Below, in pieces: positions 33,259-41,639 of a stretch of DNA of 64,000 nucleotides (position 1 is the first letter of the stretch; each line of letters begins with the position of its first letter). Below the pieces are notes generated by a model. It worked only from the letters and a program-made list of their open reading frames with translations. It did not search any database and had not been told where the DNA came from. A program made the position numbers and the translations under genes. Source of the stretch: Ramlibacter sp. (GTDB taxonomy: Bacteria; Pseudomonadota; Gammaproteobacteria; Burkholderiales; Burkholderiaceae_C); assembly GCA_019635435.1 (NCBI GenBank), contig JAHBZM010000001.1:620001-684000 (forward strand), given 5' to 3'.

Positions 33259-34589
33259 GCGGGCAACCCCGCTTCGGCCGCCAGTGCCGCCACGCGCTCG
33301 GTCTCCACCAGCAGCTGGCGGGCCACGCCCAGCCCGGCCTTGAGCCCGTCTTCGTGGAAACCGTAGCCCATCCAGGCGCCGCAGAACCAGGTGTTGTGCT
33401 GGCCCTGCAGTTCATGCATCGCTTCTTGGGCCTTGAGCGCGGCCAGGTCGAACACCGGGTGGGCGTACTCGAACTCGCCCAGCACCCTGGCCGGGTCCAG
33501 TTCGCGCACCGGATTGAGCGACACCACCACCGGCTGGTCCCAGGGCAGCGGCTGCAGCCGGTTGATCAGGTAATGCAGGCAGACCTGGGCCGATTCGCGG
33601 TCGTGGCCGGCGGCGCGTTCATAGTTCCAGGCGGCCCAGGCCGCGCGGTTTTGCGGCAGCACCGAGGCGTCGGTGTGCAGCACCGCGCGGTTGGGGTGGT
33701 AGCGGATGGCGCCCAGCAGCTCGCGCTCGCGCTCGCTCGGGTGGCGCAGCAGCGCCAGCGCCTGGTCGGAATGGGTGGCCAGCACCACCCGGTCAAAGTG
33801 CTCGGCCCGGCCGTCAGTGATGACGCGCACGCCGTCGGCGCCCCGCTCGATCATCTGCACCGGGGTGTTCAGCCGCCGGTCGGCCACATGGGCCACGATC
33901 TGGTCCACATAGTGGCGCGCCCCGCCCTGCACCGTCCACCACTGGGGCCGGTCGGTCACCTGGATCAGGCCGTGGTTGTGGCAGAACCGGATCATGGTGC
34001 TGACCGGGAACTGCAGCATCTGGTCGGTCGGGCAGCTCCAGATGCAGCCAATCATCGGCAGGAAATACCAGTCGCGGAACTCGTTGCTGAAGCGGTGGGC
34101 GCGCAGGAACTCGCCCAGCGGCTGGCGCAGCTCGGCCTCCTTGCCGGCTTCGGCCAGCCGGGTGGCCAGCGCATTGAAGCGCAGCAGGTCGCGCAGCATT
34201 TTCAGGAAGCGCCAGTTCAGCAGGTTGCCCCGCTGGGCAAAGACGGTGCTCAGGCTGGCGCCGCTCCACTCCAGCGCCCCCTGGGCCGTGGCGCCCGGCA
34301 CCTGCACTGAAAACGACATGTCAGACGGGGCCGTGGCCACGCCCAGTTCGCCCAGCAGGTTGATCAGGTTGGGGTAGGTGCGCTCGTTGAAGACCAGGAA
34401 ACCCGTGTCCACCCCGTGGGTGACCGGCCCCTGCGGCGTGGGCAGGGTGATGTCGACCGTGTGCGTGTGGCCGCCGAAGTAGGCGCCCGCCTCGAACAGG
34501 GTGATGTCGGCGCGGCCTCGCAGCGTGTGCGCGACCGCGAGCCCCGAGATGCCCGAACCGACGATGGCGACCTTCACGCGAGGTCCCAT
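33255..34589 (-). CDS. FAD-dependent oxidoreductase (amine-oxidase-like)
   Basis: A 444-residue flavoprotein. The N-terminal dinucleotide fold 'VAIVGSGISGLAVAHTLRGRADITLFEAG' is followed by 'YFGGHTHTVD' and 'HGVDTGFLVFNERTYPNLINLL', as in flavin amine-oxidase/desaturase relatives. The C-terminal FAD contact is 'NTWFCGAWMGYGFHEDGLKAGLGVA'. It probably oxidises a lipid chain. It is the first gene of the eight-gene reverse operon (34589 to 27687), with the promoter in the 286-bp space before the glutathione peroxidase gene. Confidence 0.9.
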   Translation of the reverse strand: MGPRVKVAIVGSGISGLAVAHTLRGRADITLFEAGAYFGGHTHTVDITLPTPQGPVTHGVDTGFLVFNERTYPNLINLLGELGVATAPSDMSFSVQVPGATAQGALEWSGASLSTVFAQRGNLLNWRFLKMLRDLLRFNALATRLAEAGKEAELRQPLGEFLRAHRFSNEFRDWYFLPMIGCIWSCPTDQMLQFPVSTMIRFCHNHGLIQVTDRPQWWTVQGGARHYVDQIVAHVADRRLNTPVQMIERGADGVRVITDGRAEHFDRVVLATHSDQALALLRHPSERERELLGAIRYHPNRAVLHTDASVLPQNRAAWAAWNYERAAGHDRESAQVCLHYLINRLQPLPWDQPVVVSLNPVRELDPARVLGEFEYAHPVFDLAALKAQEAMHELQGQHNTWFCGAWMGYGFHEDGLKAGLGVARQLLVETERVAALAAEAGLPA

Positions 34590-34875
34590 CGGCCGGTGGC
34601 CCGTAATAAAAATGCCGCGAAGCGCCCTGAAACGAAGGAGGGAGGGAGGGAGGAGGAGAAGAAGCGTTCCAGGATTTCAACCGGGCCAACTGCACCCGGG
34701 AGGCTTCGCAGCAATAACTGAATAGAGGAAAGTCCCTGCCTTTCCCGCTGATGGAGTCGCATGCCCGCGCCACAGTTCCCAAAACAGGGGGCTTGGCGAA
34801 GGTAAATTTTTGTGAACATGGCGGGCTGGGGACTGAAAATAAAAACTTGTTAGTCGTATTGTGACTGGTCGGTAT
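34590..34875 (-). promoter_or_regulatory. Leader/promoter region of the eight-gene operon
   Basis: This 286-bp space lies upstream of the FAD oxidoreductase and downstream of the glutathione peroxidase gene. It contains a purine-rich G tract (34637-34656, three GGG runs separated by single A) and, on the reverse strand, a GGAAAG...CTTTCC hairpin (near 34728-34746). AT-rich blocks at 34803-34870 could house a promoter. I see no ECF41-type (TGTCACA-N16-CGTC) site and no convincing riboswitch. Confidence 0.4.
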
Positions 34876-35433
34876 TTATTTGGCAAGCAATTGTTTTTCG
34901 ATCTCCCGCAGCAGTGCAGGGCTGTCGGGGGTCACCGCGCTCGGGTAGCTGGCCACGACCTTGCCGTCCCGGCCCACCAGGTATTTGTGGAAATTCCATT
35001 GCGGCGCCTGGCCCGCCTGCGTCGCCAGGGCCCGGTAAAAGGGATGGGCCGCCACGCCGGTCACCGGGGTTTTGGTGAACATCGGAAACTTCACGCCGAA
35101 AGTGCTTTCGCAAAAATCGGCGATCTGGCGGTTGTCGCCGGTTTCCTGCGAAAAGTCGTTCGACGGAAAGCCCAGCACATGGAAGCCGCGGCTGGCGTAG
35201 CGCGCATCGAGGGCCTCCAGGCCCTGGTACTGCGGCGTGAAGCCGCAAAAGCTCGCGGTGTTCACGACCAGCAGCACCTGCCCGGCGTACTGGCACAGCG
35301 GCTGGGGCTTCTCGTCCTGAAGCCGCGCCATCGTGTGCTGCAGCAGGGGCGGGCAGGCGGGGGGCGCCGCGGCGGGGGCCGGCAGCGGCACCAGCGTGGC
35401 GAGGCACGCGGCAATGGACAGGGCTTTGATCAT
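34876..35433 (-). CDS. Periplasmic glutathione peroxidase
   Basis: A 185-residue peroxidase of the GPx/BtuE family using thiols to reduce hydroperoxides. A signal peptide (1-~23, 'LSIAACLATLVPLPAPAAA') puts it in the periplasm, unlike the usual cytosolic form. The catalytic Cys63 is in 'VVNTASFCGFTPQYQGLEAL', with 'LGFPSNDFSQETGDNRQIADFC', and the Trp-Asn pair in 'QWNFHKYLVGRDGKVVASY'. It precedes the lipid-modification operon on the same strand with a 286-bp gap, so it could be cotranscribed or independently regulated. A lipid-peroxide role fits the neighbourhood. Confidence 0.92.
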   Translation of the reverse strand: MIKALSIAACLATLVPLPAPAAAPPACPPLLQHTMARLQDEKPQPLCQYAGQVLLVVNTASFCGFTPQYQGLEALDARYASRGFHVLGFPSNDFSQETGDNRQIADFCESTFGVKFPMFTKTPVTGVAAHPFYRALATQAGQAPQWNFHKYLVGRDGKVVASYPSAVTPDSPALLREIEKQLLAK

Positions 35434-35627
35434 GGCTTCTCCTTGGAGGGGGTACGCGGCCCGTGGCCATCAGGATTCAAGGGCCGCGGGCCGAGCGGTG
35501 GCCGAGTGGTGGCCGGGCGCGTGAATCCGGGCCGCCGCATCGCGCGTATTTCTGGGGCTATCTCGATGATTTGTAAGGGCTTTTTCATATACCCCGCTTA
35601 AAATACGGGCAGTAACGAAAGAACGCC

Positions 35628-36494
35628 ATGCTCTACCCCGAACTGTTCAAGCAACTGGAGTCCGTCCGCTGGGACATGGACAAGGACATTCCCTGGCAGT
35701 CGTTTGACGCTGCCAAGCTCACCGACGAGCAGGCCCAGACCATCAAGATGAACGCCATCACCGAGTGGTCGGCCCTGCCCGCCACCGAGATGTTCCTGCG
35801 CGACAACAAGGACGACAGCGACTTCTCGGCCTTCATGTCGATCTGGTTCTTCGAGGAGCAGAAGCACTCTCTGGTGCTCATGGAATACCTCAAGCGCTTC
35901 CGTCCGGATCTCGCGCCCACCGAGAAGGAACTGCACGAAGTGCGCTTCGAGTTCGAGCCGGCCCCCGCGCTGGAGACGCTGATGCTGCACTTTTGCGGCG
36001 AAATCCGCCTGAACCACTGGTACCGCCGCGCCGCCGAGTGGCACAGCGAGCCGGTGATCAAGCACATCTACACCACGCTGAGCCAGGACGAGGCCCGCCA
36101 CGGCGGGGCCTACCTGCGCTACATGAAGCGCGCCATCAACAACTTTGGCAACGAGGCCAAGGCCGCCTTCAGCAAGGTCGGCGTGCTCATGGCCAGCGCC
36201 CGGCGCACCGCGCAGGCCCTGCACCCGACCAACCTGCACGTCAACAAGGCGCTGTTCCCGCGCGACACCATCCAGAGCCGCCTGCCCAACCCCGAATGGC
36301 TGGAGCAGTGGCTGGACAAGCAGATCAACTTTGACGCCGTCTGGGAAACCAAGGTGGTGGAGCGCATCCTGCACAACATGAGCCTGCTCATGGACCGCAG
36401 CTTCAAGAGCGTGCAGGAACTCAACCGCTACCGCAAGGAAGTGACCGCCCTGCTGGCCAGCAGCGGCGCCGGCCCGGCGCCGGCCGCGGCCTGA
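35628..36494 (+). CDS. Ferritin-like di-iron protein (acyl-desaturase-like)
   Basis: A 288-residue helical protein with two ExxH iron motifs 83 residues apart: 'FFEEQKH' (Glu77/His80) and 'QDEARH' (Glu155/His158). Further acids at Glu46 ('AITEWSAL') and Glu125 ('HFCGEIRLNHWY') complete a probable carboxylate-bridged di-iron site. This order resembles the plant-type acyl-ACP desaturase superfamily. The substrate is unknown. ATG 35628 follows 'GAAAGAACGCC' and the divergent spacer (35434-35627). No membrane segments. It may act on acyl chains, in line with nearby lipid genes, but this is inference. Confidence 0.82.
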   Translation: MLYPELFKQLESVRWDMDKDIPWQSFDAAKLTDEQAQTIKMNAITEWSALPATEMFLRDNKDDSDFSAFMSIWFFEEQKHSLVLMEYLKRFRPDLAPTEKELHEVRFEFEPAPALETLMLHFCGEIRLNHWYRRAAEWHSEPVIKHIYTTLSQDEARHGGAYLRYMKRAINNFGNEAKAAFSKVGVLMASARRTAQALHPTNLHVNKALFPRDTIQSRLPNPEWLEQWLDKQINFDAVWETKVVERILHNMSLLMDRSFKSVQELNRYRKEVTALLASSGAGPAPAAA

Positions 36495-36513
36495 GCGCCT
36501 TCCCCGTTTCAGC

Positions 36514-37023
36514 TTGACAGTGTTCTCCGCCCGGCCTGAGCCCGTCGAAGGCCTGCAGTTCCTCAACAAGATCACCCGGCGTGAAGACGCCGTCGCCCGC
36601 GTGCAGGCCCTGCCCCAACCCGTGGTGTTCACCAACGGCGTGTTTGATGTGCTGCACCGCGGACATGCCACGTACCTCGCGCAGGCGCGGGCCCTGGGCG
36701 GCAGCCTGGTGGTGGCCCTGAACACCGATGCCTCGGCGCGCCGGCTGGGCAAGGGCCCCGAGCGGCCCCTCAACAACGAGCTGGACCGGGCAACCATGCT
36801 CGCCGCGCTCGAATCCGTGAGCCTGGTCACCTGGTTTGACGAGGACACACCGCTGGAACTGATCACCGAACTCCGGCCCCAGGTGCTGGTCAAGGGCGGT
36901 GACTACGACATGGCCACGCTGCCCGAAACCCGGGTGGTTCAGGCCTATGGCGGCCGGGCGCAGGCCATCCCGTTCGTGGCCGGCTACTCGACCACGGCGC
37001 TGGTGCAGCGCATCCGGTCCTAG
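36514..37023 (+). CDS. Heptose-1-phosphate adenylyltransferase (HldE C-domain/RfaE2)
   Basis: ADP-heptose pathway for the LPS core: activates D-glycero-beta-D-manno-heptose 1-phosphate with ATP. The stand-alone nucleotidyltransferase is up to 169 residues. Motifs: 'VVFTNGVFDVLHRGHATYLAQA' (HxGH as HRGH), 'LVVALNTDASARRLGKGPERP', 'LKELRP/VLVKGGDYD' and 'PFVAGYSTTALVQRI'. The start is uncertain. TTG 36514 and GTG 36520 precede a GC repeat ('CCTGAGCCCGTCGAAGG', 36534-36550) that encodes 'RPEPVEGL', so the first residues are probably repeat-derived. The canonical sequence begins at 'ITRREDAVARVQAL'. Confidence 0.9.
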   Translation: MTVFSARPEPVEGLQFLNKITRREDAVARVQALPQPVVFTNGVFDVLHRGHATYLAQARALGGSLVVALNTDASARRLGKGPERPLNNELDRATMLAALESVSLVTWFDEDTPLELITELRPQVLVKGGDYDMATLPETRVVQAYGGRAQAIPFVAGYSTTALVQRIRS

Positions 37024-37030
37024 GGCGGTC

Positions 37031-37057
37031 TGTCACAGACCGGCGGGCTGGCACGTC
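37031..37057 (+). promoter_or_regulatory. ECF41 promoter upstream of the sigma-factor gene
   Basis: TGTCACA (37031-37037), exactly 16 bp, CGTC (37054-37057), which is the published ECF41 target consensus TGTCACA-N16-CGTC. The sigma-gene ATG is only 9 bp after the -10 CGTC, so the mRNA would be leaderless or nearly so. This indicates positive autoregulation. Confidence 0.9.
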
Positions 37058-37065
37058 TAGTCGTC

Positions 37066-37962
37066 ATGGACCAGCGTACCGCCCTTTTCCAGTCCCACCG
37101 CAAGCGCCTGATGGGCATCGCCTGGCGCATGCTGGGCTCGGCCACCGACGCCGAGGACGTGCTGCAGGACGCCTGGCTGCGCTGGAATGAATCCGACACC
37201 GAAAGCCTGCGCAGTGCCGAGGCCTGGCTGGTCACCGTGGTGACCCGGCTGTCGATCGACCGCCTGCGCGCCGCGCGCACCGAGCGCGAGCATTACCAGG
37301 GCTTCTGGCTGCCCGAGCCGCTGGTGGAGGTGTCACCCGACTCGCCCCAGCAGATGCTCGAGCAGGCCGACGACGTGTCGGTGGCGTTCCTCATGGTGCT
37401 GGAGCGGCTGGCGCCCGAAGAGCGCGCCGCCTTCCTGCTGCGCCAGGTGTTCGACGCCGACTACGCCGAGCTCGCGCAGGCCCTGGGCAAGAGCGAGACC
37501 GCCTGCCGGCAACTGGTGCACCGCGCCGGTGAGCGCCTGAAGGAGCAGCGCCCGCGTTTCTCGGTGAGCCGCGAAACCCATCTGAGGCTGCTGCGGGCCT
37601 TTGCAGACGCGGCCGGCCGGGGGGATCTGGCCAGCATGCGTGACCTGCTGGCGGAAGACGCCGAACTGGTCAGCGATGGCGGCGGCAAGGTCAAGGCCTT
37701 TACCCAGGTGTTGCGCGGCGCCCAGCGGCTGGCCCAGCTGTACTTTGCGGTGGCGCGGCGCCACGCGCCCGTGATGCGCATGGAGGTGGTGGACGTCAAC
37801 GGCGTGCCCGGCCTGATGCGGTTCATCGACGGCGAGCTGGAATCGATCCAGTCGTTCGAGACCAACGGAGAGCGCATCGTGTCCATCCATGCCCAGCGCA
37901 ACCCCGACAAGCTCGCGCGCGCGATGGCGCATTTTCAGCAAGCGCCGTCACAAAACCGCTGA
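37066..37962 (+). CDS. ECF41-type RNA polymerase sigma factor (SigJ-like)
   Basis: Extracytoplasmic-function sigma factor of 298 residues with a C-terminal SnoaL-like extension that acts as a built-in regulator. Region 2: 'RLMGIAWRMLGSATDAEDVLQDAWLRW' ; region 4: 'LERLAPEERAAFLLRQVFDADYAELAQALGKSETACRQLVHRA'. All three ECF41 motifs are present: WLP ('FWLPEPLVE'), DGGGK ('LVSDGGGKVKAF') and NPDKL ('HAQRNPDKLARA') near the end. Family members have no separate anti-sigma factor. The partner carboxymuconolactone-decarboxylase gene follows, behind an identical promoter type. Confidence 0.95.
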   Translation: MDQRTALFQSHRKRLMGIAWRMLGSATDAEDVLQDAWLRWNESDTESLRSAEAWLVTVVTRLSIDRLRAARTEREHYQGFWLPEPLVEVSPDSPQQMLEQADDVSVAFLMVLERLAPEERAAFLLRQVFDADYAELAQALGKSETACRQLVHRAGERLKEQRPRFSVSRETHLRLLRAFADAAGRGDLASMRDLLAEDAELVSDGGGKVKAFTQVLRGAQRLAQLYFAVARRHAPVMRMEVVDVNGVPGLMRFIDGELESIQSFETNGERIVSIHAQRNPDKLARAMAHFQQAPSQNR

Positions 37963-37972
37963 GCGGCACGTC
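37946..37972 (+). promoter_or_regulatory. ECF41 promoter of the carboxymuconolactone-decarboxylase gene
   Basis: CGTCACA (37946-37952), 16 bp, CGTC (37969-37972). It differs from the upstream ECF41 site by a single base in the -35. It overlaps the sigma-factor stop codon (37960-37962). The start is expected ~40 nt before ATG 38019, which has 'CACAAGGAAACACC' as ribosome site. Confidence 0.85.
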
Positions 37973-38018
37973 TTGTGGATGAAGCCCGACTTCATCAACC
38001 ATTTCACAAGGAAACACC

Positions 38019-38480
38019 ATGGAACAGCCCCGCCTCCCCCACACCACCCTCGCGCCCGATGCCTTCAAGGCCATGCTCGGCGTCAGCGGCGTGTTGCACA
38101 AATCCAGCCTGGGCACGGCCCTGCAGGCCCTGCTGCATGTGCGCGTCTCGCAGCTCAACCACTGTGCCTACTGCCTGGACATGCATGCGCGCGAGCTGCT
38201 GGCCAGCGGCGAGGACCTGCAGCGCCTGAACAGTCTGCCGGCCTGGCGCGAAGTGGGCTTCTACACCGAGCGCGAGCGTGCCGCGCTGCAGTGGGCCGAG
38301 AGCGTGACCCTGCTGCACGAAGGCCATGCCCCGCAGGAGCACTTCGACGCGTTGCGCCCGCACTTCAGCGACAAGGAGATTGCCGAGCTCACCTTCAGCA
38401 TCGCGCAGATCAACGCCTGGAACCGCCTGGGCGTGGCCATGCGGCTGCCGGTGGCGAAGAAGGCACTGGCGCCCGCCTGA
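38019..38480 (+). CDS. Carboxymuconolactone decarboxylase/AhpD-like protein
   Basis: A 153-residue protein of the CMD family, the typical partner of ECF41 sigma factors. Its redox motif 'QLNHCAYCLDMHARELL' (Cys-x2-Cys-x3-His) marks an AhpD-type peroxidase/thiol-disulphide site. 'FYTERERAALQWAESVTLL' and 'LRPHFSDKEIAELTFSIAQINAWNRLGVAMRLP' complete the fold. It probably works in detoxification or redox homeostasis. It is followed by the convergent RND efflux operon 25 bp downstream. Confidence 0.93.
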   Translation: MEQPRLPHTTLAPDAFKAMLGVSGVLHKSSLGTALQALLHVRVSQLNHCAYCLDMHARELLASGEDLQRLNSLPAWREVGFYTERERAALQWAESVTLLHEGHAPQEHFDALRPHFSDKEIAELTFSIAQINAWNRLGVAMRLPVAKKALAPA

Positions 38481-38504
38481 GCGGGGCTGCCCGGCCTGCC
38501 GCGC

Positions 38505-41500
38505 TCAATGCGGCGAGCCACCCTCCGGCGACGCCACGGGCGTTGCCGGTGGCGTGCCTGGCCGGGGCTTGCGCCGCAGCTTGCCGGCCATGCGCTTGAT
38601 CCAGTGTTCCAGGTCGTCGAGCCAGGTGAACACCACGGGCACCACCAGCAGGCTCAGCACCGTGGAGGTGATCAGGCCACCGATCACCGCCACCGACATG
38701 GGTGAGCGGAAGCTCGGATCGGCCTGGCCGAAGCCAATGGCAATGGGCAGCATGCCCGCGCCCATGGCAATGGTGGTCATGATGATGGGCCGGGCCCGCT
38801 TGTGGCAGGCGTCCAGCAGCGCGGCCCAGCGGCTCATGTTGTGGTCGCGCCGCGCCACGATGGCGTACTCCACCAGCAGGATGGAGTTCTTGGTCGCGAT
38901 GCCCATGAGCATGATCAGCCCGATCAGCGAGGGCATGGAAAAGCTCTTCTGCGCAATCAGCAAACCCACAAAGGCACCGCCCAGCGCCAGTGGCAGCGCG
39001 CACAGGATGGTGACCGGGTGCAGGAAGTCCTTGAACAGCAGCACCAGCACGATGTAGATGCACAGCACCCCGGTCAGCATGGCCAGCCCGAAGCTGGCAA
39101 ACAATTCGCCCATGACCTCGGCGTCGCCAATCTCGACCACACGCACGCCGGCCGGCAGGTTGACCACCGAGGGCAGTTTCTGCACCGTGGCCGCCACGTC
39201 GCCCAGCGGCAGGCCCGACAGCTCGATTTCAAAATTGATGTTGCGCGAGCGGTCGTAGCGGTCGATCACGGCCGGGCCGCCGGTCAGCTCCAGCGTGGCG
39301 ACCTGGCCCAGCATCACCGGGCCGCGCGTGCCGGGCACGGCCAGCCGTTCCAGCACGCCCAGGTCCTGGCGCGCGTCCTCGGCCAGCTTGACCACGATGG
39401 GCACCTGGCGTTGCGAGAGGTTGAGCTTGGCCAGCGACACGTCGTAGTCGCCTTGGGTGGCAATGCGCAATGTCTCGCCCATGGCGGCACTCGTCACGCC
39501 CTGGTCGGCGGCGCGGGCAAAGTCGGGGCGCACGGCAATCTCGGGCCGGATCAGGCTGGCGGTGGAGGCCACCTGGCCCAGGCCGGGAATGGTGCGCAGG
39601 TCTTTCTCCACCGCGATGGCCGCGGCCTGCAGGGCCTGCGGGTCTTCGCCGGTGAGCACCAGGATGTACTTTTCACCCGACCCGCCCAGGCCCACTTTGC
39701 TGCGCACGCCGGGCAGGGGCTCCAGCGCCGCGCGGATCTGGTTCTCGATGCCCTGCTTGCGCGGCCTTGCGGTGCGCTCGGCCAGCAGGATGGTCAGCGT
39801 GGCCTTGCGGACTTCGGCCGCGCCCGTCATGGCGAACGGGTCGCCGCCCGCGCTGCCGGCGCCGATGGTGGTGTAGACGCTTTTCACATGGTCCACCCGG
39901 GCGATCATCTGGCGCGCCTGCTCGGCGCTGGCCAGGGTCTGCGCCAGCGTGGAGCCAGGCGGCAGCTCCAGGTACACCTGCGTCTGGGAGTTGTCATCGG
40001 GTGGGATGAAGCCCGTGGGCAGCAGCGGGATCAGCGCAATCGAACCGAAGAAGAACAGGGTGGACATCACCATGGTGGCCACGCGGTGCTTCATGCACCA
40101 GGTCACGGCGCGCAGGTAGACGCGCATCCAGCCCGGGTCCTGGTGCGCGGTGACGATGGGTTTGAGGAGATACGCCGCCATCATGGGCGTGAGCACGCGC
40201 GCCACCACCAGCGAGGCAAACACCGCGAGCGAGGCGGTCCAGCCAAACTGCTTGAAGAACTTGCCGGCCACGCCGCTCATGAACGCCGTGGGCAGAAACA
40301 CCGCGATCAGCGTGAAGGTGGTGGCGATCACCGCCAGCCCGATCTCGTCGGCCGCTTCCATGGCCGCCTGGTAGGGCGTCTTGCCCATGCGCAGGTGGCG
40401 CACGATGTTTTCCACTTCCACGATCGCGTCGTCCACCAGGATGCCGATCACCAGCGACAGCGCCAGCAGCGTCACCACGTTGACCGAGAAGCCCAGCAGG
40501 TGCATGCCGATGAAGGCCGGGATCACCGACATCGGCAGCGCCACGGCCGACACAAAGGTCGCGCGCCAGTCGCGCAGGAACAGCCAGACCACCAGCACCG
40601 CGAGAATGGCGCCCTCGTACAGCAGGTGCAGCGAGCCGTCGTATTCCTCCTGCACCGGGGTCACGAAGTCGAAGGCCTGGGTCAGCTCCACATCGGGGTG
40701 CTGCAGCTTGAGTTCTTCCAGCGCTTTCTGCACGGCGGCGCCCACGGTCACCTCGCTCTCGCCGCGGCTGCGCGCCACCTCGAAGCCGACCACGGGCTTG
40801 CCGTTGAGCAGGGCCGCGGCGCGCGGCTCGGCCACGGTGTCGCTCACGGTGGCCACGTCGTCCAGCTTGATCGAGCGGCCGTTGGACAGCGCGATGTCGA
40901 GCGCGCCGATCTCCTGCGCGGTCTTCACGGTGGCCAGCGTGCGCACCGGCTGCTCGCTGCCGCCCAGGTCGGTGCGGCCGCCGGCGCTTTCGGTCTGCAC
41001 CTGGCGCAGCTGGCGCGAGATGTCAGCCGCCGTGGCGCCCAGCGCCTGCAGCTTCTGGGCGTCCAGCGCCACGCGGATCTCGCGCGTCACGCCGCCCACG
41101 CGGTTGACGGCGCCCACGCCGCGCACCGCCAGCAGCTTGCGCGACACGTCGTTGTCCACAAACCAGCTCAGCGCCTCGTCGTCCATCTGGGACGAGCGGA
41201 TGGTGAAGGCCAGCACTGGCTGGCCCGCCAGGTCCATTTTCTGCACGATGGGGTCGCGCAGGTCGGCCGGCAGGTCGGCGCGCACGCGCTGCACCGCCGA
41301 GCGCACATCGTCCACGGCCTCCTGCACCGGCTTCTCGAGGCGGAACTCCACGGTCAGCGTGACCACGCCGTCCTGAACCTTGGTGTAGATGTGCTTGAGG
41401 CCCTGCAGCGTGGCCACGGCGTTCTCGAGCTTGCGGGCCACGTCGTTTTCAAGCTGGCCGGGCGCGGCGCCCGGCAGCGAGGCCGTGACCGTGATCGTGG

Positions 41501-41630
41501 GCAGGTCGATGTCGGGGAAGTTCTGGACCTTCATGGCATTGAAGGACAGCAGGCCGCCAAAGCTCAGCAGCACGAACAGCATGACCGCGGGGATCGGGTT
41601 CTTGATCGACCAGGAGGAGACGTTGATCAT
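38505..41630 (-). CDS. RND-family efflux permease (HAE1/MdtB-C-like)
   Basis: Inner-membrane proton antiporter of 1041 residues with the 12-helix RND layout: TM1 'NPIPAVMLFVLLSFGGLLSF', periplasmic porter domains, 'LLALSLVIGILVDDAIVEVENIVRHL' (TM4 with the conserved DD proton-relay), 'LMGIATKNSILLVEYAIVARRD' (TM10) and 'FFGSIALIPLLPTGFIPPDDN'. The family signature 'NVVTLLALSLVIGI' is intact. The sequence 'PDIDLPTITVTASLPGAAP' supports a drug/organic-exporter subgroup rather than heavy-metal CusA. It ends a four-gene operon tetR-OMF-MFP-RND (9 bp after the adaptor gene). Confidence 0.95.
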   Translation of the reverse strand: MINVSSWSIKNPIPAVMLFVLLSFGGLLSFNAMKVQNFPDIDLPTITVTASLPGAAPGQLENDVARKLENAVATLQGLKHIYTKVQDGVVTLTVEFRLEKPVQEAVDDVRSAVQRVRADLPADLRDPIVQKMDLAGQPVLAFTIRSSQMDDEALSWFVDNDVSRKLLAVRGVGAVNRVGGVTREIRVALDAQKLQALGATAADISRQLRQVQTESAGGRTDLGGSEQPVRTLATVKTAQEIGALDIALSNGRSIKLDDVATVSDTVAEPRAAALLNGKPVVGFEVARSRGESEVTVGAAVQKALEELKLQHPDVELTQAFDFVTPVQEEYDGSLHLLYEGAILAVLVVWLFLRDWRATFVSAVALPMSVIPAFIGMHLLGFSVNVVTLLALSLVIGILVDDAIVEVENIVRHLRMGKTPYQAAMEAADEIGLAVIATTFTLIAVFLPTAFMSGVAGKFFKQFGWTASLAVFASLVVARVLTPMMAAYLLKPIVTAHQDPGWMRVYLRAVTWCMKHRVATMVMSTLFFFGSIALIPLLPTGFIPPDDNSQTQVYLELPPGSTLAQTLASAEQARQMIARVDHVKSVYTTIGAGSAGGDPFAMTGAAEVRKATLTILLAERTARPRKQGIENQIRAALEPLPGVRSKVGLGGSGEKYILVLTGEDPQALQAAAIAVEKDLRTIPGLGQVASTASLIRPEIAVRPDFARAADQGVTSAAMGETLRIATQGDYDVSLAKLNLSQRQVPIVVKLAEDARQDLGVLERLAVPGTRGPVMLGQVATLELTGGPAVIDRYDRSRNINFEIELSGLPLGDVAATVQKLPSVVNLPAGVRVVEIGDAEVMGELFASFGLAMLTGVLCIYIVLVLLFKDFLHPVTILCALPLALGGAFVGLLIAQKSFSMPSLIGLIMLMGIATKNSILLVEYAIVARRDHNMSRWAALLDACHKRARPIIMTTIAMGAGMLPIAIGFGQADPSFRSPMSVAVIGGLITSTVLSLLVVPVVFTWLDDLEHWIKRMAGKLRRKPRPGTPPATPVASPEGGSPH

Positions 41631-41639
41631 GGCTGCTCT

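Noticed and set aside
34590..34875. Cobalamin, TPP or other known riboswitch in the operon leader
   Set aside because: Short hairpins and a purine tract exist, but I could not find the conserved boxes of any riboswitch class.
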